A stretch of DNA of 64,000 nt from assembly GCA_045635085.1 (NCBI GenBank), contig JAZRBM010000020.1:1-64000 (forward strand), written 5' to 3'. The DNA is from Congzhengia sp045635085. GTDB lineage: Bacteria; Bacillota; Clostridia; UBA1381; UBA9506. Positions 33,564 through 43,038 of this stretch are shown one piece after another. Made by a program: the position numbers and the translations under genes. The notes beneath the pieces were generated by a model. That model saw only the letters and a program-made list of their open reading frames with translations, was not told where the DNA came from and ran no database searches. How positions within the stretch are numbered: position 1 is the stretch's first letter; the number at the start of each line of letters is the position of its first letter.

Positions 33564-34100
33564 ATGGCAAATAATATATGGCATGATATTTCACCAAGAA
33601 GAATTAAATCTGATGATTTCATATGTGTGGTCGAAATATCTAAAGGCAGTAAGAAAAAGTATGAGCTTGACAAGGAAACGGGATATATCATACTTGATCG
33701 AATTTTGTATACTTCAACACATTACCCTGCAAATTATGGTTTCATTCCAAGGACGTACGGTGATGACAACGACCCGCTTGATGTTTTGCTGATGTGCGCT
33801 GAGCCGTTAGAGCCAATGTCTTTAGTCCGCGCATATCCCATAGGCGTGATTACAATGGTTGACAATGGACGTTTTGATGAAAAAATTATAGCAATTCCGT
33901 TTCAGGACCCAAACTATAATCAATACACTGACATTGACCAACTGCCAACGCACATTTTTGATGAGATGAAGCACTTTTTTACAGTTTACAAAAATCTTGA
34001 AAATAAAGAAACTGCAGTTAATGAAGTGCAGGGCAAAGATGTAGCTGTGAAAATTATTGAAACTGCTATGGAAAATTATCTGGAGAAGTTTTGCAAATAA
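33564..34100 (+). CDS. ppa: inorganic pyrophosphatase, family I
   Basis: A 178-residue soluble pyrophosphatase that pulls biosynthesis forward by splitting PPi. The signature GDDNDPLDVL with metal-binding aspartates, VEISKGSKKKYELDKETG and HYPANYGFIP are present. It is family I, not the manganese family II often seen in Firmicutes. Confidence 0.95.
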   Translation: MANNIWHDISPRRIKSDDFICVVEISKGSKKKYELDKETGYIILDRILYTSTHYPANYGFIPRTYGDDNDPLDVLLMCAEPLEPMSLVRAYPIGVITMVDNGRFDEKIIAIPFQDPNYNQYTDIDQLPTHIFDEMKHFFTVYKNLENKETAVNEVQGKDVAVKIIETAMENYLEKFCK

Positions 34101-34127
34101 AAAATTACCACAGAGGAGATGCGTCCG

Positions 34128-34589
34128 ATGCATAAAGAAAGCATAAAACAAGCTTTTAAGTTTTCTTTGGTAGGTATTTTTAATACAGCTGTTGATTATG
34201 CTGTTTTTTACATTATGTTGGCTTTCGTAAACGCGGATAAAGGTATTTCGCAAATTTTTGCAACGGCTGTTGCAATGTGCGGAAGCTACATAATAAATAA
34301 GTACTGGACATTTAATAATAGAGAAAAAAGCAATAAAAAACAAATCATAAAATTTGTAGCTACAAACATAGTATCTATGTGTTTTACAATAGTTTTTATG
34401 ATACTATTCCACGATTTGCTGCACATACACGAATGGGCAAATACTGTTTTAGAAACTATCGGAATTACATACAGGCTAAACGGAGATATTGGAGTTATGT
34501 TTTGTAAGATTGTAGCATCTGTTTTTTCACTTGCTGTAAATTTTATAGGAAATAAATTCTGGGTTTTTGTTGGCAGTAAAGAAGAGTAG
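34128..34589 (+). CDS. GtrA-family membrane protein
   Basis: A 153-residue protein with four membrane helices (residues about 10-30, 36-55, 74-94 and 121-143), matching the GtrA family linked with lipid-bound sugar or flippase partners. The ATG at 34128 is chosen over 34119, which touches the GAGGAG ribosome site. No glycosyltransferase is next to it in the window. Membrane insertion is the only property I can assert. Confidence 0.82.
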   Translation: MHKESIKQAFKFSLVGIFNTAVDYAVFYIMLAFVNADKGISQIFATAVAMCGSYIINKYWTFNNREKSNKKQIIKFVATNIVSMCFTIVFMILFHDLLHIHEWANTVLETIGITYRLNGDIGVMFCKIVASVFSLAVNFIGNKFWVFVGSKEE

Positions 34590-34591
34590 CT

Positions 34592-34868
34592 ATGCGCGAA
34601 ATACATATAAACGAAATAATAAAAGCAGTGAAGACGCTTTGCATTGATGATTGAACTCGACAAAGAGAATGAAAATCACCTCTACAGGGATTTGGAAACG
34701 GAACTTTTAGAAAAAATTAATAAAACAGTCATAGGACTCTAAGGATTTGGCGGAAACAATACGGCGTTAACCGTTAAAATTTTGACGTATCCTGTTCATA
34801 TTACAGGACTCCCTTGTGCTGTAAATATCTATTGCAACGTTACAAGACACAAGACGAAAATTTTATAA
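34592..34868 (+). pseudogene. fumarate hydratase alpha subunit relic, internally deleted
   Basis: The first 20 codons after ATG 34592 read MREIHINEIIKAVKTLCIDD, the standard start of class I fumarate hydratase alpha, then stop. About 185 codons, including the iron-sulfur cysteines, are missing. In the +1 frame from about 34650 the C-terminus reads LETELLEKINK, an in-frame TAA at 34740-34742 (where Gln is expected), then GFGGNNTALTVK...LPCAVNIYCNVTRHKTKIL and TAA at 34866-34868. A deletion, a frameshift and a nonsense change make it dead. No beta-subunit remains. The identification is from conserved family termini recalled from memory. Confidence 0.85.
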
Positions 34869-34976
34869 AAGTATTAAAAGTTATTAAAAAACTGTTAAAA
34901 ATCTGTTGATAATGTTGATAACTTCGCAAAAAATAAAAATATTATGTAAACCTCTATTGTTGACTTTAAGTTTTAC

Positions 34977-35005
34977 TTGAATATTTATGTGAAACATTAT
35001 ATAAT
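34977..35005 (+). promoter_or_regulatory. promoter of pyrH operon
   Basis: TTGAAT (34977-34982), 17-base spacer, perfect TATAAT (35000-35005). The rest of the sequence between the fumarase relic and this promoter is AT-rich with nothing recognisable. Confidence 0.75.
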
Positions 35006-35077
35006 ATAATGTGATATATACTGAACTTAGTAGAGTGCAAAATATTAGTTTTGACATCTGCGGGAATGGAGATTAAA

Positions 35078-35785
35078 ATGAAAACAAAATACAAAAGAAT
35101 CTTACTCAAAATAAGTGGCGAAGCCTTAGCGGGCGGCAAGGGTACAGGTCTTGATACAGATACTTTAAATGCAGTTGCTAAGGTTGTTAAAAAGTGCCAT
35201 GAATCAGGGGTTGAAATCGCAGTAGTTGTAGGCGGCGGAAACTTCTGGCGCGGCAGACAGAGCGAAGATATGAACAGAACCCGTGCAGACCATATGGGAA
35301 TGCTTGCAACAGTTATGAATTCACTTGCGCTTCAAAGTGCCTTTGAGTCAGCAGGAATCCCCACGAGAGTGCAAACTGCTATTGAAATGCGTCAGATTGC
35401 AGAACCTTACATCAGAGGCAAAGCGATGAGACATTTAGCTAAGGGCAGGGTTGTAATTTTTGGTTGTGGAACGGGAAATCCGTTCTTTTCGACAGATACA
35501 ACTGCAGCACTTCGCGCTGCTGAAATAGAAGCTGATGCGATACTGTTGGCTAAAAATGTTGACGCAGTTTATGACAGCGACCCGGCAACAAACCCTGATG
35601 CTAAAAAGTTTGAAACATTAACCTTTAAAGAAGTATTAAACTTAGGTCTTAAGGTTATGGATTCGACAGCGACATCGCTTTGTATGGATAACGATATTCC
35701 GATTTTAGTATTTGGAATAGCAGAACCTGAAAACATTTTAAAGGTTTTAGGCGGAGAAAAGATAGGAACAGTAGTAAAAAATTAA
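35078..35785 (+). CDS. pyrH: UMP kinase
   Basis: A 235-residue hexameric UMP kinase making UDP. LLKISGEALAGGKGTG, VVVGGGNFWRG and MGMLATVMN are typical. ATG at 35078 is chosen because GGAG lies six bases upstream and MKTKYKRILLKISG fits; the longer TTG or ATG openings do not. In most relatives rpsB and tsf precede this gene; here they are missing, replaced by the GtrA gene and fumarase relic. Confidence 0.97.
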   Translation: MKTKYKRILLKISGEALAGGKGTGLDTDTLNAVAKVVKKCHESGVEIAVVVGGGNFWRGRQSEDMNRTRADHMGMLATVMNSLALQSAFESAGIPTRVQTAIEMRQIAEPYIRGKAMRHLAKGRVVIFGCGTGNPFFSTDTTAALRAAEIEADAILLAKNVDAVYDSDPATNPDAKKFETLTFKEVLNLGLKVMDSTATSLCMDNDIPILVFGIAEPENILKVLGGEKIGTVVKN

Positions 35786-35805
35786 TATAGAAGGAGATTT
35801 TAGAT

Positions 35806-36351
35806 ATGTACGAAGACGTAAAAGCAAAAATGGATAAAGCAATATCTGCTATGGAATATGACTTTGCAGGTATCAGAGCAGGCAGAGCAAACCCTGCAAT
35901 ATTAGACAAAATAACAGTTGATTATTATGGTGCTCAGACACCACTTGCACAGGTTGGAACAATTTCAGTTCCGGACCCCAGACAGCTTTTAATTCAGCCA
36001 TGGGATGCAAGCATCTTGCACGATATTGAAAAAGCAATTTTAGCTTCTGACTTAGGCTTAACACCTAACAATGACGGAAAAGGCATTAGACTTAATTTCC
36101 CTGCTCCTACAGAAGAGAGAAGAAAGGAACTTTCAAAGAATGTTTCAAAAAGAGCAGAAGAAGCAAAGGTAGTAGTTCGTAATGCGCGTCGTGACGCTAT
36201 TGACGCTTACAAAACACAGAAAAAGAACGGCGAAATCACAGAGGACGATTTAAAAGGTGCAGAGACAGATATTCAGAAGATTACAGACCAGTACATCAAG
36301 GATATTGATGCTTTAGCAGAAAAGAAAACAGCAGAAATTATGGAAATCTGA
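35806..36351 (+). CDS. frr: ribosome recycling factor
   Basis: A 181-residue RRF that splits post-termination ribosomes with EF-G. GIRAGRANPAILDKI, QTPLAQVGTISVPD and GIRLNFPAPTEERRKEL are conserved. Lies 20 bases after pyrH. Confidence 0.98.
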   Translation: MYEDVKAKMDKAISAMEYDFAGIRAGRANPAILDKITVDYYGAQTPLAQVGTISVPDPRQLLIQPWDASILHDIEKAILASDLGLTPNNDGKGIRLNFPAPTEERRKELSKNVSKRAEEAKVVVRNARRDAIDAYKTQKKNGEITEDDLKGAETDIQKITDQYIKDIDALAEKKTAEIMEI

Positions 36352-36370
36352 TTATTCGGGGTGAATTGAA

Positions 36371-37120
36371 ATTTTTCGCTTATTTAAAAATAAAAAAGAT
36401 GAAAAGTTAATATCCGAAATCGATAAAAACAACCTTCCGAATCACGTTGGTATAATTATGGACGGAAACGGAAGATGGGCAAAAAAACGTGGACTTCCGA
36501 GGAGTGCAGGACACAGAGTAGGAGCGGCTAATCTTAAAACTATTACCGAGTTTGCAAGTAAAATGGGTATAAAATATATTACTGCCTATGCATTTTCCAC
36601 TGAAAACTGGAAACGTCCAAAAGAGGAAGTAGACGCTCTTATGAAGCTTTTGCTTGAATATTTAAAGGACAAAAAGCTGCTGGAGGGGAACGAAGTACGT
36701 GTTAAATTTATCGGTGACAGAAGCGTGCTGACAGATGAAATACGACAAGAAATGCAAAACGCAGAGGAAGAGTCAAAGGACAGAACACGTACAACACTTT
36801 ACCTTGCTATAAACTATGGCGGTCAGCAGGAAATAACAAAAGCGCTAAAGTGTTTAGCTGAAAAAATTGAAGCAGGAAAGCTTTCATCAGAGGAAATTAA
36901 CGAAGAACTAATAGGTGAAAACCTTTACACAGAAATTCCTGATGTCGACTTAATTATAAGACCGAGCGGTGAGTACCGCCTGAGTAATTTTTTACTATGG
37001 CAGTCAGCATATAGTGAATTTTGGTTTTCAAATATTAACTGGCCCGATTTTACAAAGGAAGATTTTACCCGTGCTATATTAGATTACCAGGAACGTAATC
37101 GTCGTTTTGGCGGGGTATAA
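36371..37120 (+). CDS. uppS: isoprenyl (undecaprenyl) diphosphate synthase, ATT start
   Basis: A 249-residue cis-prenyltransferase making the lipid carrier for peptidoglycan and teichoic acid. The catalytic D31 in MDGNGRWAK, the RPSGEYRLSNFLLWQ block and YSEFWF are conserved. The reading frame opens after TGA at 36362-36364 and contains no ATG, GTG or TTG before the ATG at 36458. Starting at ATT 36371 gives MFRLFKNKKDEKLI followed by NNLPNHVGIIMDG, as in relatives, with CGGGGTGA seven bases upstream. The later ATG would remove the first conserved strand, so an ATT start is likely. Confidence 0.85.
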   Translation: MFRLFKNKKDEKLISEIDKNNLPNHVGIIMDGNGRWAKKRGLPRSAGHRVGAANLKTITEFASKMGIKYITAYAFSTENWKRPKEEVDALMKLLLEYLKDKKLLEGNEVRVKFIGDRSVLTDEIRQEMQNAEEESKDRTRTTLYLAINYGGQQEITKALKCLAEKIEAGKLSSEEINEELIGENLYTEIPDVDLIIRPSGEYRLSNFLLWQSAYSEFWFSNINWPDFTKEDFTRAILDYQERNRRFGGV

Positions 37121-37132
37121 CAGGAGGACGAT

Positions 37133-37951
37133 ATGTGGTCTTTAGTCAGGACAAGAATAATAAGTGCTGTGGTTTTGGTAGCTGTAGTTTTGATAGCACT
37201 GTTTTTAGTCCCTGCTTTTGGTGTGTCAATTATTGTAAGTGGTATTACATACGTTGTGATGTATGAGCTTACAAAGGTTTTTGACTTAAAGGAAAAGCGT
37301 TTTTTAACAGCAATAAACTTTATATTTGCAACAGTATTTATGGTTCTTTTAAATATTGATTCTTTGGAATTGCTCGGTTTGTTTATAGTATTATACATAA
37401 TATCACTTTTATCGTGTGCCATAATAGATAACGAAAGAGTAAAATTTTTAGATGTATGCTCTTCGGTATTTTTAGTGTTTTATTCAGTGGTACTGCTAAT
37501 TCATTTAGCACTTATCAGAAGAATGGATAATGGTATAGCACTTATTATTCTGGCATTAATCGGCGCATATGTAACAGACACGGGTGCTTATTTTACGGGT
37601 ATAACATTAGGAAAGCATAAGCTTATTGAAAAGGTAAGCCCTAATAAGACGATAGAAGGTGCTATCGGTGGAATTTTGGCTACATTTTTTGGATTTTTAA
37701 TCTATGGTGTAGTTATGAAAATTTCAGGACACGAAGTCAACTTTTTACCTCTTTTGATTTTATCTGTACTTTGTGCAGTTGTTGCACAACTCGGTGATTT
37801 GTCAGCATCTGTTATGAAGAGAAGCTTTCAGGTTAAGGATTTTGGCAATATTATCCCAGGTCACGGTGGTATAGTTGACAGAGTGGATTCGTTGATGTTT
37901 GTTGCACCTTTAATATATCATTTTATCACATTCTTACCCGTAGTTAAGTAG
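37133..37951 (+). CDS. cdsA: phosphatidate cytidylyltransferase
   Basis: A 272-residue membrane protein making CDP-diacylglycerol. The family signature is clear: SASVMKRSFQVKDFG then IPGHGGIVDRVDSLM. About eight membrane helices. AGGAGG site, 12 bases after uppS. Confidence 0.96.
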   Translation: MWSLVRTRIISAVVLVAVVLIALFLVPAFGVSIIVSGITYVVMYELTKVFDLKEKRFLTAINFIFATVFMVLLNIDSLELLGLFIVLYIISLLSCAIIDNERVKFLDVCSSVFLVFYSVVLLIHLALIRRMDNGIALIILALIGAYVTDTGAYFTGITLGKHKLIEKVSPNKTIEGAIGGILATFFGFLIYGVVMKISGHEVNFLPLLILSVLCAVVAQLGDLSASVMKRSFQVKDFGNIIPGHGGIVDRVDSLMFVAPLIYHFITFLPVVK

Positions 37952-37960
37952 GAGAACGAT

Positions 37961-39127
37961 ATGAAAAATGTAGTCATATTAGGTTCAACGGGTTCTATAG
38001 GAACCCAGAGTCTTGAGGTTATTGAAGAAAAGCCCGACTTTTCGGTTACGGCAATCTCGGGAAATTCAAACATTGACCTTTTAGAAAAACAAGTAAGAAA
38101 ATTCAAACCAAAATTTGTTGCTGTACCTGATGAATACAGAGCAAACGAACTTGGTATAAAAATAAAAGATACATCTACTAAAGTATTGTCCGGCAAAGAA
38201 AGTTTAGAAGAAATAGCATCTCTTCCTGAAGCGGATACAGTAATTACAGGCATTGTCGGAATAGCAGGTCTTCTGCCGACTATATCTGCGGTAAAAAGCG
38301 GTAAAAGAATAGGACTTGCTAACAAAGAAACGCTAGTCACTGCAGGAGATATCGTAATTGAAACTGCAAAAAAAACAGGAGCCGAAATCATTCCAGTTGA
38401 CAGTGAGCACAGTGCGATATTTCAATGTATGGCTGCCCGTGTAAATGATAAAAATTACGATGAAGAGCTAAAGAGAATAATACTTACTGCATCGGGCGGG
38501 CCATTTTTTGGAAAGAGTATAGATGACCTTAAAAACGTTACAAAAAAGGAAGCTCTTTTGCACCCCAACTGGTCAATGGGCGCAAAAATAACGATAGATA
38601 GTGCCACCTTGATGAACAAGGGACTAGAGGTGTTAGAGGCAAAGAGCCTGTTTTCAGTTCCGTTATCTAAGGTGGATGTGTTAGTTCACAGACAAAGCAT
38701 TGTTCACTCTATGGTTGAGTTTTCGGATAATGCCGTAATAGCACAGCTTGGCACACCGGATATGAAATTGCCCATACAATATGCTCTGACATATCCTGAA
38801 AGGCTTTCTATGGTTGGTAACAAACTCGACCTGACAAAAAAGTGCTTAACCTTTGAAAAAGCAGATACAGATACGTTCAAGTGCTTAGCTTTAGCATACA
38901 GAGCAGGAGAACAGGGCGGTACAATGCCAACTGTCTTAAATGGTGCTAACGAAGCGGCTGTAGCTTTGTTTTTAGAAGATAAAATAGGTTTTTTAGATAT
39001 TGGCAATATTATAGAAATGGCACTTGATGAGCACAAAAACATAAAAGAGCCTAGTATTTTTGATATTTTACAAGCAGATGCTTGGGCACGAGAATATGCT
39101 GCAGACAATCTACATAAACTAAAGTGA
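37961..39127 (+). CDS. dxr: 1-deoxy-D-xylulose 5-phosphate reductoisomerase
   Basis: A 388-residue enzyme of the MEP isoprenoid pathway. NADPH-binding GSTGSIGTQSLEV at the N-terminus; metal-site PVDSEHSAIFQC; NWSMGAKITIDSATLMNKG. Linked to uppS, which uses the pathway's products. ispG, often downstream, is absent. Confidence 0.97.
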   Translation: MKNVVILGSTGSIGTQSLEVIEEKPDFSVTAISGNSNIDLLEKQVRKFKPKFVAVPDEYRANELGIKIKDTSTKVLSGKESLEEIASLPEADTVITGIVGIAGLLPTISAVKSGKRIGLANKETLVTAGDIVIETAKKTGAEIIPVDSEHSAIFQCMAARVNDKNYDEELKRIILTASGGPFFGKSIDDLKNVTKKEALLHPNWSMGAKITIDSATLMNKGLEVLEAKSLFSVPLSKVDVLVHRQSIVHSMVEFSDNAVIAQLGTPDMKLPIQYALTYPERLSMVGNKLDLTKKCLTFEKADTDTFKCLALAYRAGEQGGTMPTVLNGANEAAVALFLEDKIGFLDIGNIIEMALDEHKNIKEPSIFDILQADAWAREYAADNLHKLK

Positions 39128-39134
39128 TTAAATT

Positions 39135-39163
39135 AAACCCTTATATGTTAAATATAAGGGTTT
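39135..39163 (+). other. hairpin between dxr and rseP
   Basis: AAACCCTTATAT (39135-39146) with ATATAAGGGTTT (39152-39163), five-base loop, then GACG. Perfect 12-base-pair stem, but only three T residues in the arm and no T-run after, so partial attenuation or processing is more likely than full termination. Confidence 0.5.
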
Positions 39164-39198
39164 GACGTATTTTATATGAATGCTTGGAAAGGGAGTTT

Positions 39199-40236
39199 AT
39201 GAACGTAGTTTTAACAGCGCTTTTGGCAATTATAATATTTGCAGTTTTGATTTTTGTTCACGAATTAGGGCACTTTATAGCGGCAAAAGCCCTGGGTGTT
39301 AAGGTTATTGAATTTTCACTTGGTATGGGACCAAAAATCGTGAGCAGACTGTGGGGAGAAACGATATATTCTCTCCGGTTGTTCCCTATTGGCGGATTTT
39401 GTTCTATGGAAGGCGAAGACCAAAAGGTGGAAAGCAAGCGTTCTTTTTCTTCGAAAAAACCATGGAAAAGATTTATCATATTAGTTTCTGGTGCGTTTAT
39501 GAATATTTTGCTTGGATTTGTTCTTTTAGTTGGAATAAATGCAGCCGCAGACGGTTTTGTTGAGCCAAAAATAGATAGAGTAGTATCATCAAGCGCAGCA
39601 GAAGAATCCGGTCTTCGTACGGGTGATAAAATCGTTCGTGTAAATGGCAGAGCTATAAATATAATGGAAGACTTTTCGTGGGAAATTTCTAACAACAAAA
39701 ATCCTGACGCACGTCTTGATCTAGTTGTAAAAAATGACGGTCAAAAGCGAAAAGTATCAGTTACACCTAAGGAAATTGACGGCAATAAAACTTACGGAAT
39801 TATACTCATAACTCGTGAAAATTCATTTTTAAAATCTATTGAGAATTCATTTTTTAAAACAGTATTTTACTCACGTGTTGTGATTGATTCATTACTTGAT
39901 TTAATAACCGGAAAGGCATCTTTTTCTCAGGTGTCAGGTCCGGTTGGAATAGTGCACGAAATAGGAACAGCTGTAGAATCAGCAAAGCAAACGGGCATAT
40001 CGGGATTAAGGTCATTAATATCGCTTGCGGTGCTTTTAACTATAAATTTAGGTGTATTTAACTTATTACCTCTTCCTGCGCTTGACGGAGGAAGAATACT
40101 TTTTGTAATCATTGAAATATTAGCAGGAAAACCTGTACCTATAGAAAAAGAGGCGATAGTTCATTTTATAGGTATCGTCTTTTTACTCACTCTTTCGATA
40201 ATTATTGCGTTTAAGGATATTTTTACTATTTGGTAG
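39199..40236 (+). CDS. rseP: site-2 membrane metalloprotease RseP-like
   Basis: A 345-residue intramembrane zinc protease. The first helix carries HELGH (H21, E22, H25), a PDZ domain follows the second helix (SGLRTGDKIVRVNG), and the third zinc ligand is in ALDGGRI near residue 295. ATG 39199 is chosen over TTG 39184, which lies before the AAAGGGAG site. The substrates (anti-sigma factors or signal peptides) are not visible. Confidence 0.94.
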   Translation: MNVVLTALLAIIIFAVLIFVHELGHFIAAKALGVKVIEFSLGMGPKIVSRLWGETIYSLRLFPIGGFCSMEGEDQKVESKRSFSSKKPWKRFIILVSGAFMNILLGFVLLVGINAAADGFVEPKIDRVVSSSAAEESGLRTGDKIVRVNGRAINIMEDFSWEISNNKNPDARLDLVVKNDGQKRKVSVTPKEIDGNKTYGIILITRENSFLKSIENSFFKTVFYSRVVIDSLLDLITGKASFSQVSGPVGIVHEIGTAVESAKQTGISGLRSLISLAVLLTINLGVFNLLPLPALDGGRILFVIIEILAGKPVPIEKEAIVHFIGIVFLLTLSIIIAFKDIFTIW

Positions 40237-40245
40237 GTGAAGATT

Positions 40246-42120
40246 ATGGGAAAGATAAAAGTTCTTTCAAAAAACGTATCAGATAAAATTGCAGCAGGTG
40301 AAGTAGTAGAGCGGCCAGCGTCTGTAATAAAGGAATTTTTGGAAAATTCTGTTGATGCTGGTGCTACTGTCATCACAGTTGAAATAAAAAATGGCGGCAT
40401 AAAGTATATGAGGGTAACGGATAACGGCTTTGGCATGTCGTATGAAGACGCTAAAAATTGTATTCTTCGCCATGCGACGAGCAAAATTTCTACCGAAGAT
40501 GATTTAAATCGTATTGCGACATTAGGATTTCGCGGAGAGGCACTTTCGTCAATTGCTGCGGTTTCAAAGCTTGAAATATATACAAAGACAAAGGATGACG
40601 AGGTGGGCACATATATGATTGCTCATAACGGAGAAATACTTGATATCACCGACGCAGGTTGTCCTGATGGTACAACCATTTTAGTGCGCGAACTTTTTTG
40701 CACAGTGCCTGCAAGGATGAAGTTTTTAAAAAAGGACTACACCGAGGCAGGATACATAGAAGATATTGTGGCACGTCTTGCGCTGTCTCATCCTGAAATC
40801 TCTGTTAAATTAATAAATAATGGAAAAGAAGTAATTTTTACACCCGGGGATAACAAATTATCGTCGGCAATTTATGCTGTTTACGGAAGAGAAATAAAAG
40901 ATGCTATGGTCGAATGTGACTATAACGAGGGCGGAGTGAGGGTTTTTGGTATGTGCGCCAAAGCATCAGCTGCACGTGCTAACCGCAATATGCAAAACTT
41001 TTTTGTAAATGGAAGATATATAAAAAGTGCTCTTTTGTCACACGCAGTAGAAGAGGCGTATAAAAATGAACTGATGGTAAAAAAATTTCCCGCGTGTGTT
41101 TTAAATATTGAAATATCCCCTGAAATGGTTGATATAAACATTCACCCGACAAAGCTTGAGGCAAAATTTGCTGACGAAAAAGCAGTATATCACGCAGTTT
41201 ATTGGGCGGCAAAAAATGCACTTTATAAAAAGGCATATGTTCCCAAGGTTGATGATGTTAAAGTCTCACAGACTACGTTTACGCGTCCGAAACCAGAGGT
41301 AGTAAAGGAAATATTTAAATCAACACCTGATATAAAACCAAAAGAAATGAAAATTGATTTTTCAAAAGTAACACCGATAGTACATAAAGAGCCACCAAAA
41401 ACAGAACAGGCAAAAATCAGTTTTGGAGAAAATACATATAAAGCTCCCGAGCGCATACCAGAGGAAAAGGTAACAACTGAAAAAGTAAAAGAAAAGGAAG
41501 AGATTGGTTTTAATCAAAAAGAGGAAGTTTACGCAGAGGAAAAACCGATATTTAAAATTTGCGGACAAGTCTTTAACACATACATAATAGTAGAAAAAGA
41601 CGGCAAAATGCTGATGGTTGACCAACACGCGGCCCACGAAAGATTAAGATATGAAAAGCTGCTTTTGCAGTATCGGGAAAGAAATATAGTGACGCAGATT
41701 CTTTTGATGCCGGAAATTGTGAGCCTTACTGCTAATGAATATTCTGTGTTTTGCGAAAATATGGCGGCAATGAATGATTTGGGCTATGTATGCGATATGT
41801 ATGGCGAGAGGGAAATTATCGTTCGTGAAATCCCAATGGAAGCAGAAGGTGCTGATGTTTCAGAAATAATTTTTGAGCTTCTTGAAATGTTTAATGCAAA
41901 CCGTAAAAATATAGATGATGATTTAGCGGCGAAAATGCTCTATAGAATTGCTTGTCGCGGCGCAATAAAAGCAAATAAGGAGCTAAACGAAAAAGAGATT
42001 AACACCTTATTAGAGGATGTTTTTAGTTTAGAAAATATCAATACCTGTCCGCACGGCAGACCGATAACAATAGAATTTACAAAAGAATTTATCGAAAAAC
42101 AATTTAAAAGGATAGTTTAA
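40246..42120 (+). CDS. mutL: DNA mismatch repair protein MutL
   Basis: A 624-residue MutL. ATPase motifs ENSVDAGAT, DNGFGM and GFRGEALSSI are at the N-terminus; after a lysine- and glutamate-rich linker, the C-terminal nuclease motif DQHAAHERLRYE and CPHGRP show it is the endonuclease type. mutS is not in the window. ATG 40246 has TAGGTGA five bases upstream, better than GTG 40237. miaA follows immediately. Confidence 0.97.
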   Translation: MGKIKVLSKNVSDKIAAGEVVERPASVIKEFLENSVDAGATVITVEIKNGGIKYMRVTDNGFGMSYEDAKNCILRHATSKISTEDDLNRIATLGFRGEALSSIAAVSKLEIYTKTKDDEVGTYMIAHNGEILDITDAGCPDGTTILVRELFCTVPARMKFLKKDYTEAGYIEDIVARLALSHPEISVKLINNGKEVIFTPGDNKLSSAIYAVYGREIKDAMVECDYNEGGVRVFGMCAKASAARANRNMQNFFVNGRYIKSALLSHAVEEAYKNELMVKKFPACVLNIEISPEMVDINIHPTKLEAKFADEKAVYHAVYWAAKNALYKKAYVPKVDDVKVSQTTFTRPKPEVVKEIFKSTPDIKPKEMKIDFSKVTPIVHKEPPKTEQAKISFGENTYKAPERIPEEKVTTEKVKEKEEIGFNQKEEVYAEEKPIFKICGQVFNTYIIVEKDGKMLMVDQHAAHERLRYEKLLLQYRERNIVTQILLMPEIVSLTANEYSVFCENMAAMNDLGYVCDMYGEREIIVREIPMEAEGADVSEIIFELLEMFNANRKNIDDDLAAKMLYRIACRGAIKANKELNEKEINTLLEDVFSLENINTCPHGRPITIEFTKEFIEKQFKRIV

Positions 42121-43038
42121 ATGAATAAGGTTATTGTAATTGCAGGGCCTACAGCGACGGGAAAGACTGCCCTTTCTGTAAGACTGGCAAAAGAACTCGG
42201 TGGTGAAATAATATCTGCCGATTCTATTCAAATTTACAAAAAACTGGATATTGGAAGCGCAAAGCCGACAGAAGAAGAAAAAGAGGGCATTATTCATCAT
42301 CTGATGGATTTTGTAGAGCCGGATGGCTCATATTCTGTAGCTGATTACGTAAAGGACGCAAAGGAAATATTAGATGATATTCTGCGTCGTAAAAAAGTAC
42401 CGATAGTTGTAGGGGGTACAGGTCTTTATATTTCATCTTTAGTTGATAACGTCAATTTTTGCGAAAATAGCGGGGACGAGTCTGTTCGTATAAGATTAAA
42501 TGAAGAGCTAAAAAAATTAGGACCCGACGCTATGCACAAACGATTAAAAGAGATTGACCCAACGTCTGCTGACGCCATTCATCCCAACAACACAAAACGA
42601 GTAATAAGAGCGCTTGAAATTTTTGAAATAACAGGAAAGACAAGAACAGAGCAGGAAAAAGCATCAAAACAAAACAAATCACCGTACGAATTTTACCTAA
42701 TCGGGCTTAATTGCGCACGAGAAATTTTATATGAGCGCATAAACCTGCGAGTTGATATTATGATTAAAAATGGGCTTTTTAAAGAGGTTAAAGAGCTCAT
42801 TTCATCAGGAATCAAAAAAGAATCCCAGTCTATGCAGGGCATAGGATACAAAGAAGCAGTTATGGCACTAAATGATGAAATAACAGAAGAAGAAAGTATC
42901 GAATTGATAAAGAAAAATAGCAGAAACTACGCAAAACGTCAGCTTACCTGGTTCAGACGCAGTAAGTATAAATGGTTTGACTGTACAGATGATAATTTAT
43001 ATGAAAAGGTACGCACATACATTGGAGAAAAAATATGA
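42121..43038 (+). CDS. miaA: tRNA dimethylallyltransferase
   Basis: A 305-residue prenyltransferase that adds dimethylallyl to A37 of tRNAs reading UNN codons. P-loop GPTATGKTALS; DSIQIYKKLDIGSAKPT; VVGGTGLYI. It starts right after the mutL stop and ends overlapping recD2 by four bases (ATGA). Confidence 0.97.
   Translation: MNKVIVIAGPTATGKTALSVRLAKELGGEIISADSIQIYKKLDIGSAKPTEEEKEGIIHHLMDFVEPDGSYSVADYVKDAKEILDDILRRKKVPIVVGGTGLYISSLVDNVNFCENSGDESVRIRLNEELKKLGPDAMHKRLKEIDPTSADAIHPNNTKRVIRALEIFEITGKTRTEQEKASKQNKSPYEFYLIGLNCAREILYERINLRVDIMIKNGLFKEVKELISSGIKKESQSMQGIGYKEAVMALNDEITEEESIELIKKNSRNYAKRQLTWFRRSKYKWFDCTDDNLYEKVRTYIGEKI

Noticed and set aside
34592..34654. Short 20-residue gene after gtrA
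   Set aside because: It matches the fumarase N-terminus and continues as a broken C-terminus in another frame; treated as a pseudogene.
39135..39163. Terminator between dxr and rseP
   Set aside because: Stem is good but the sequence after the arm is GACG, and the genes normally form one operon.
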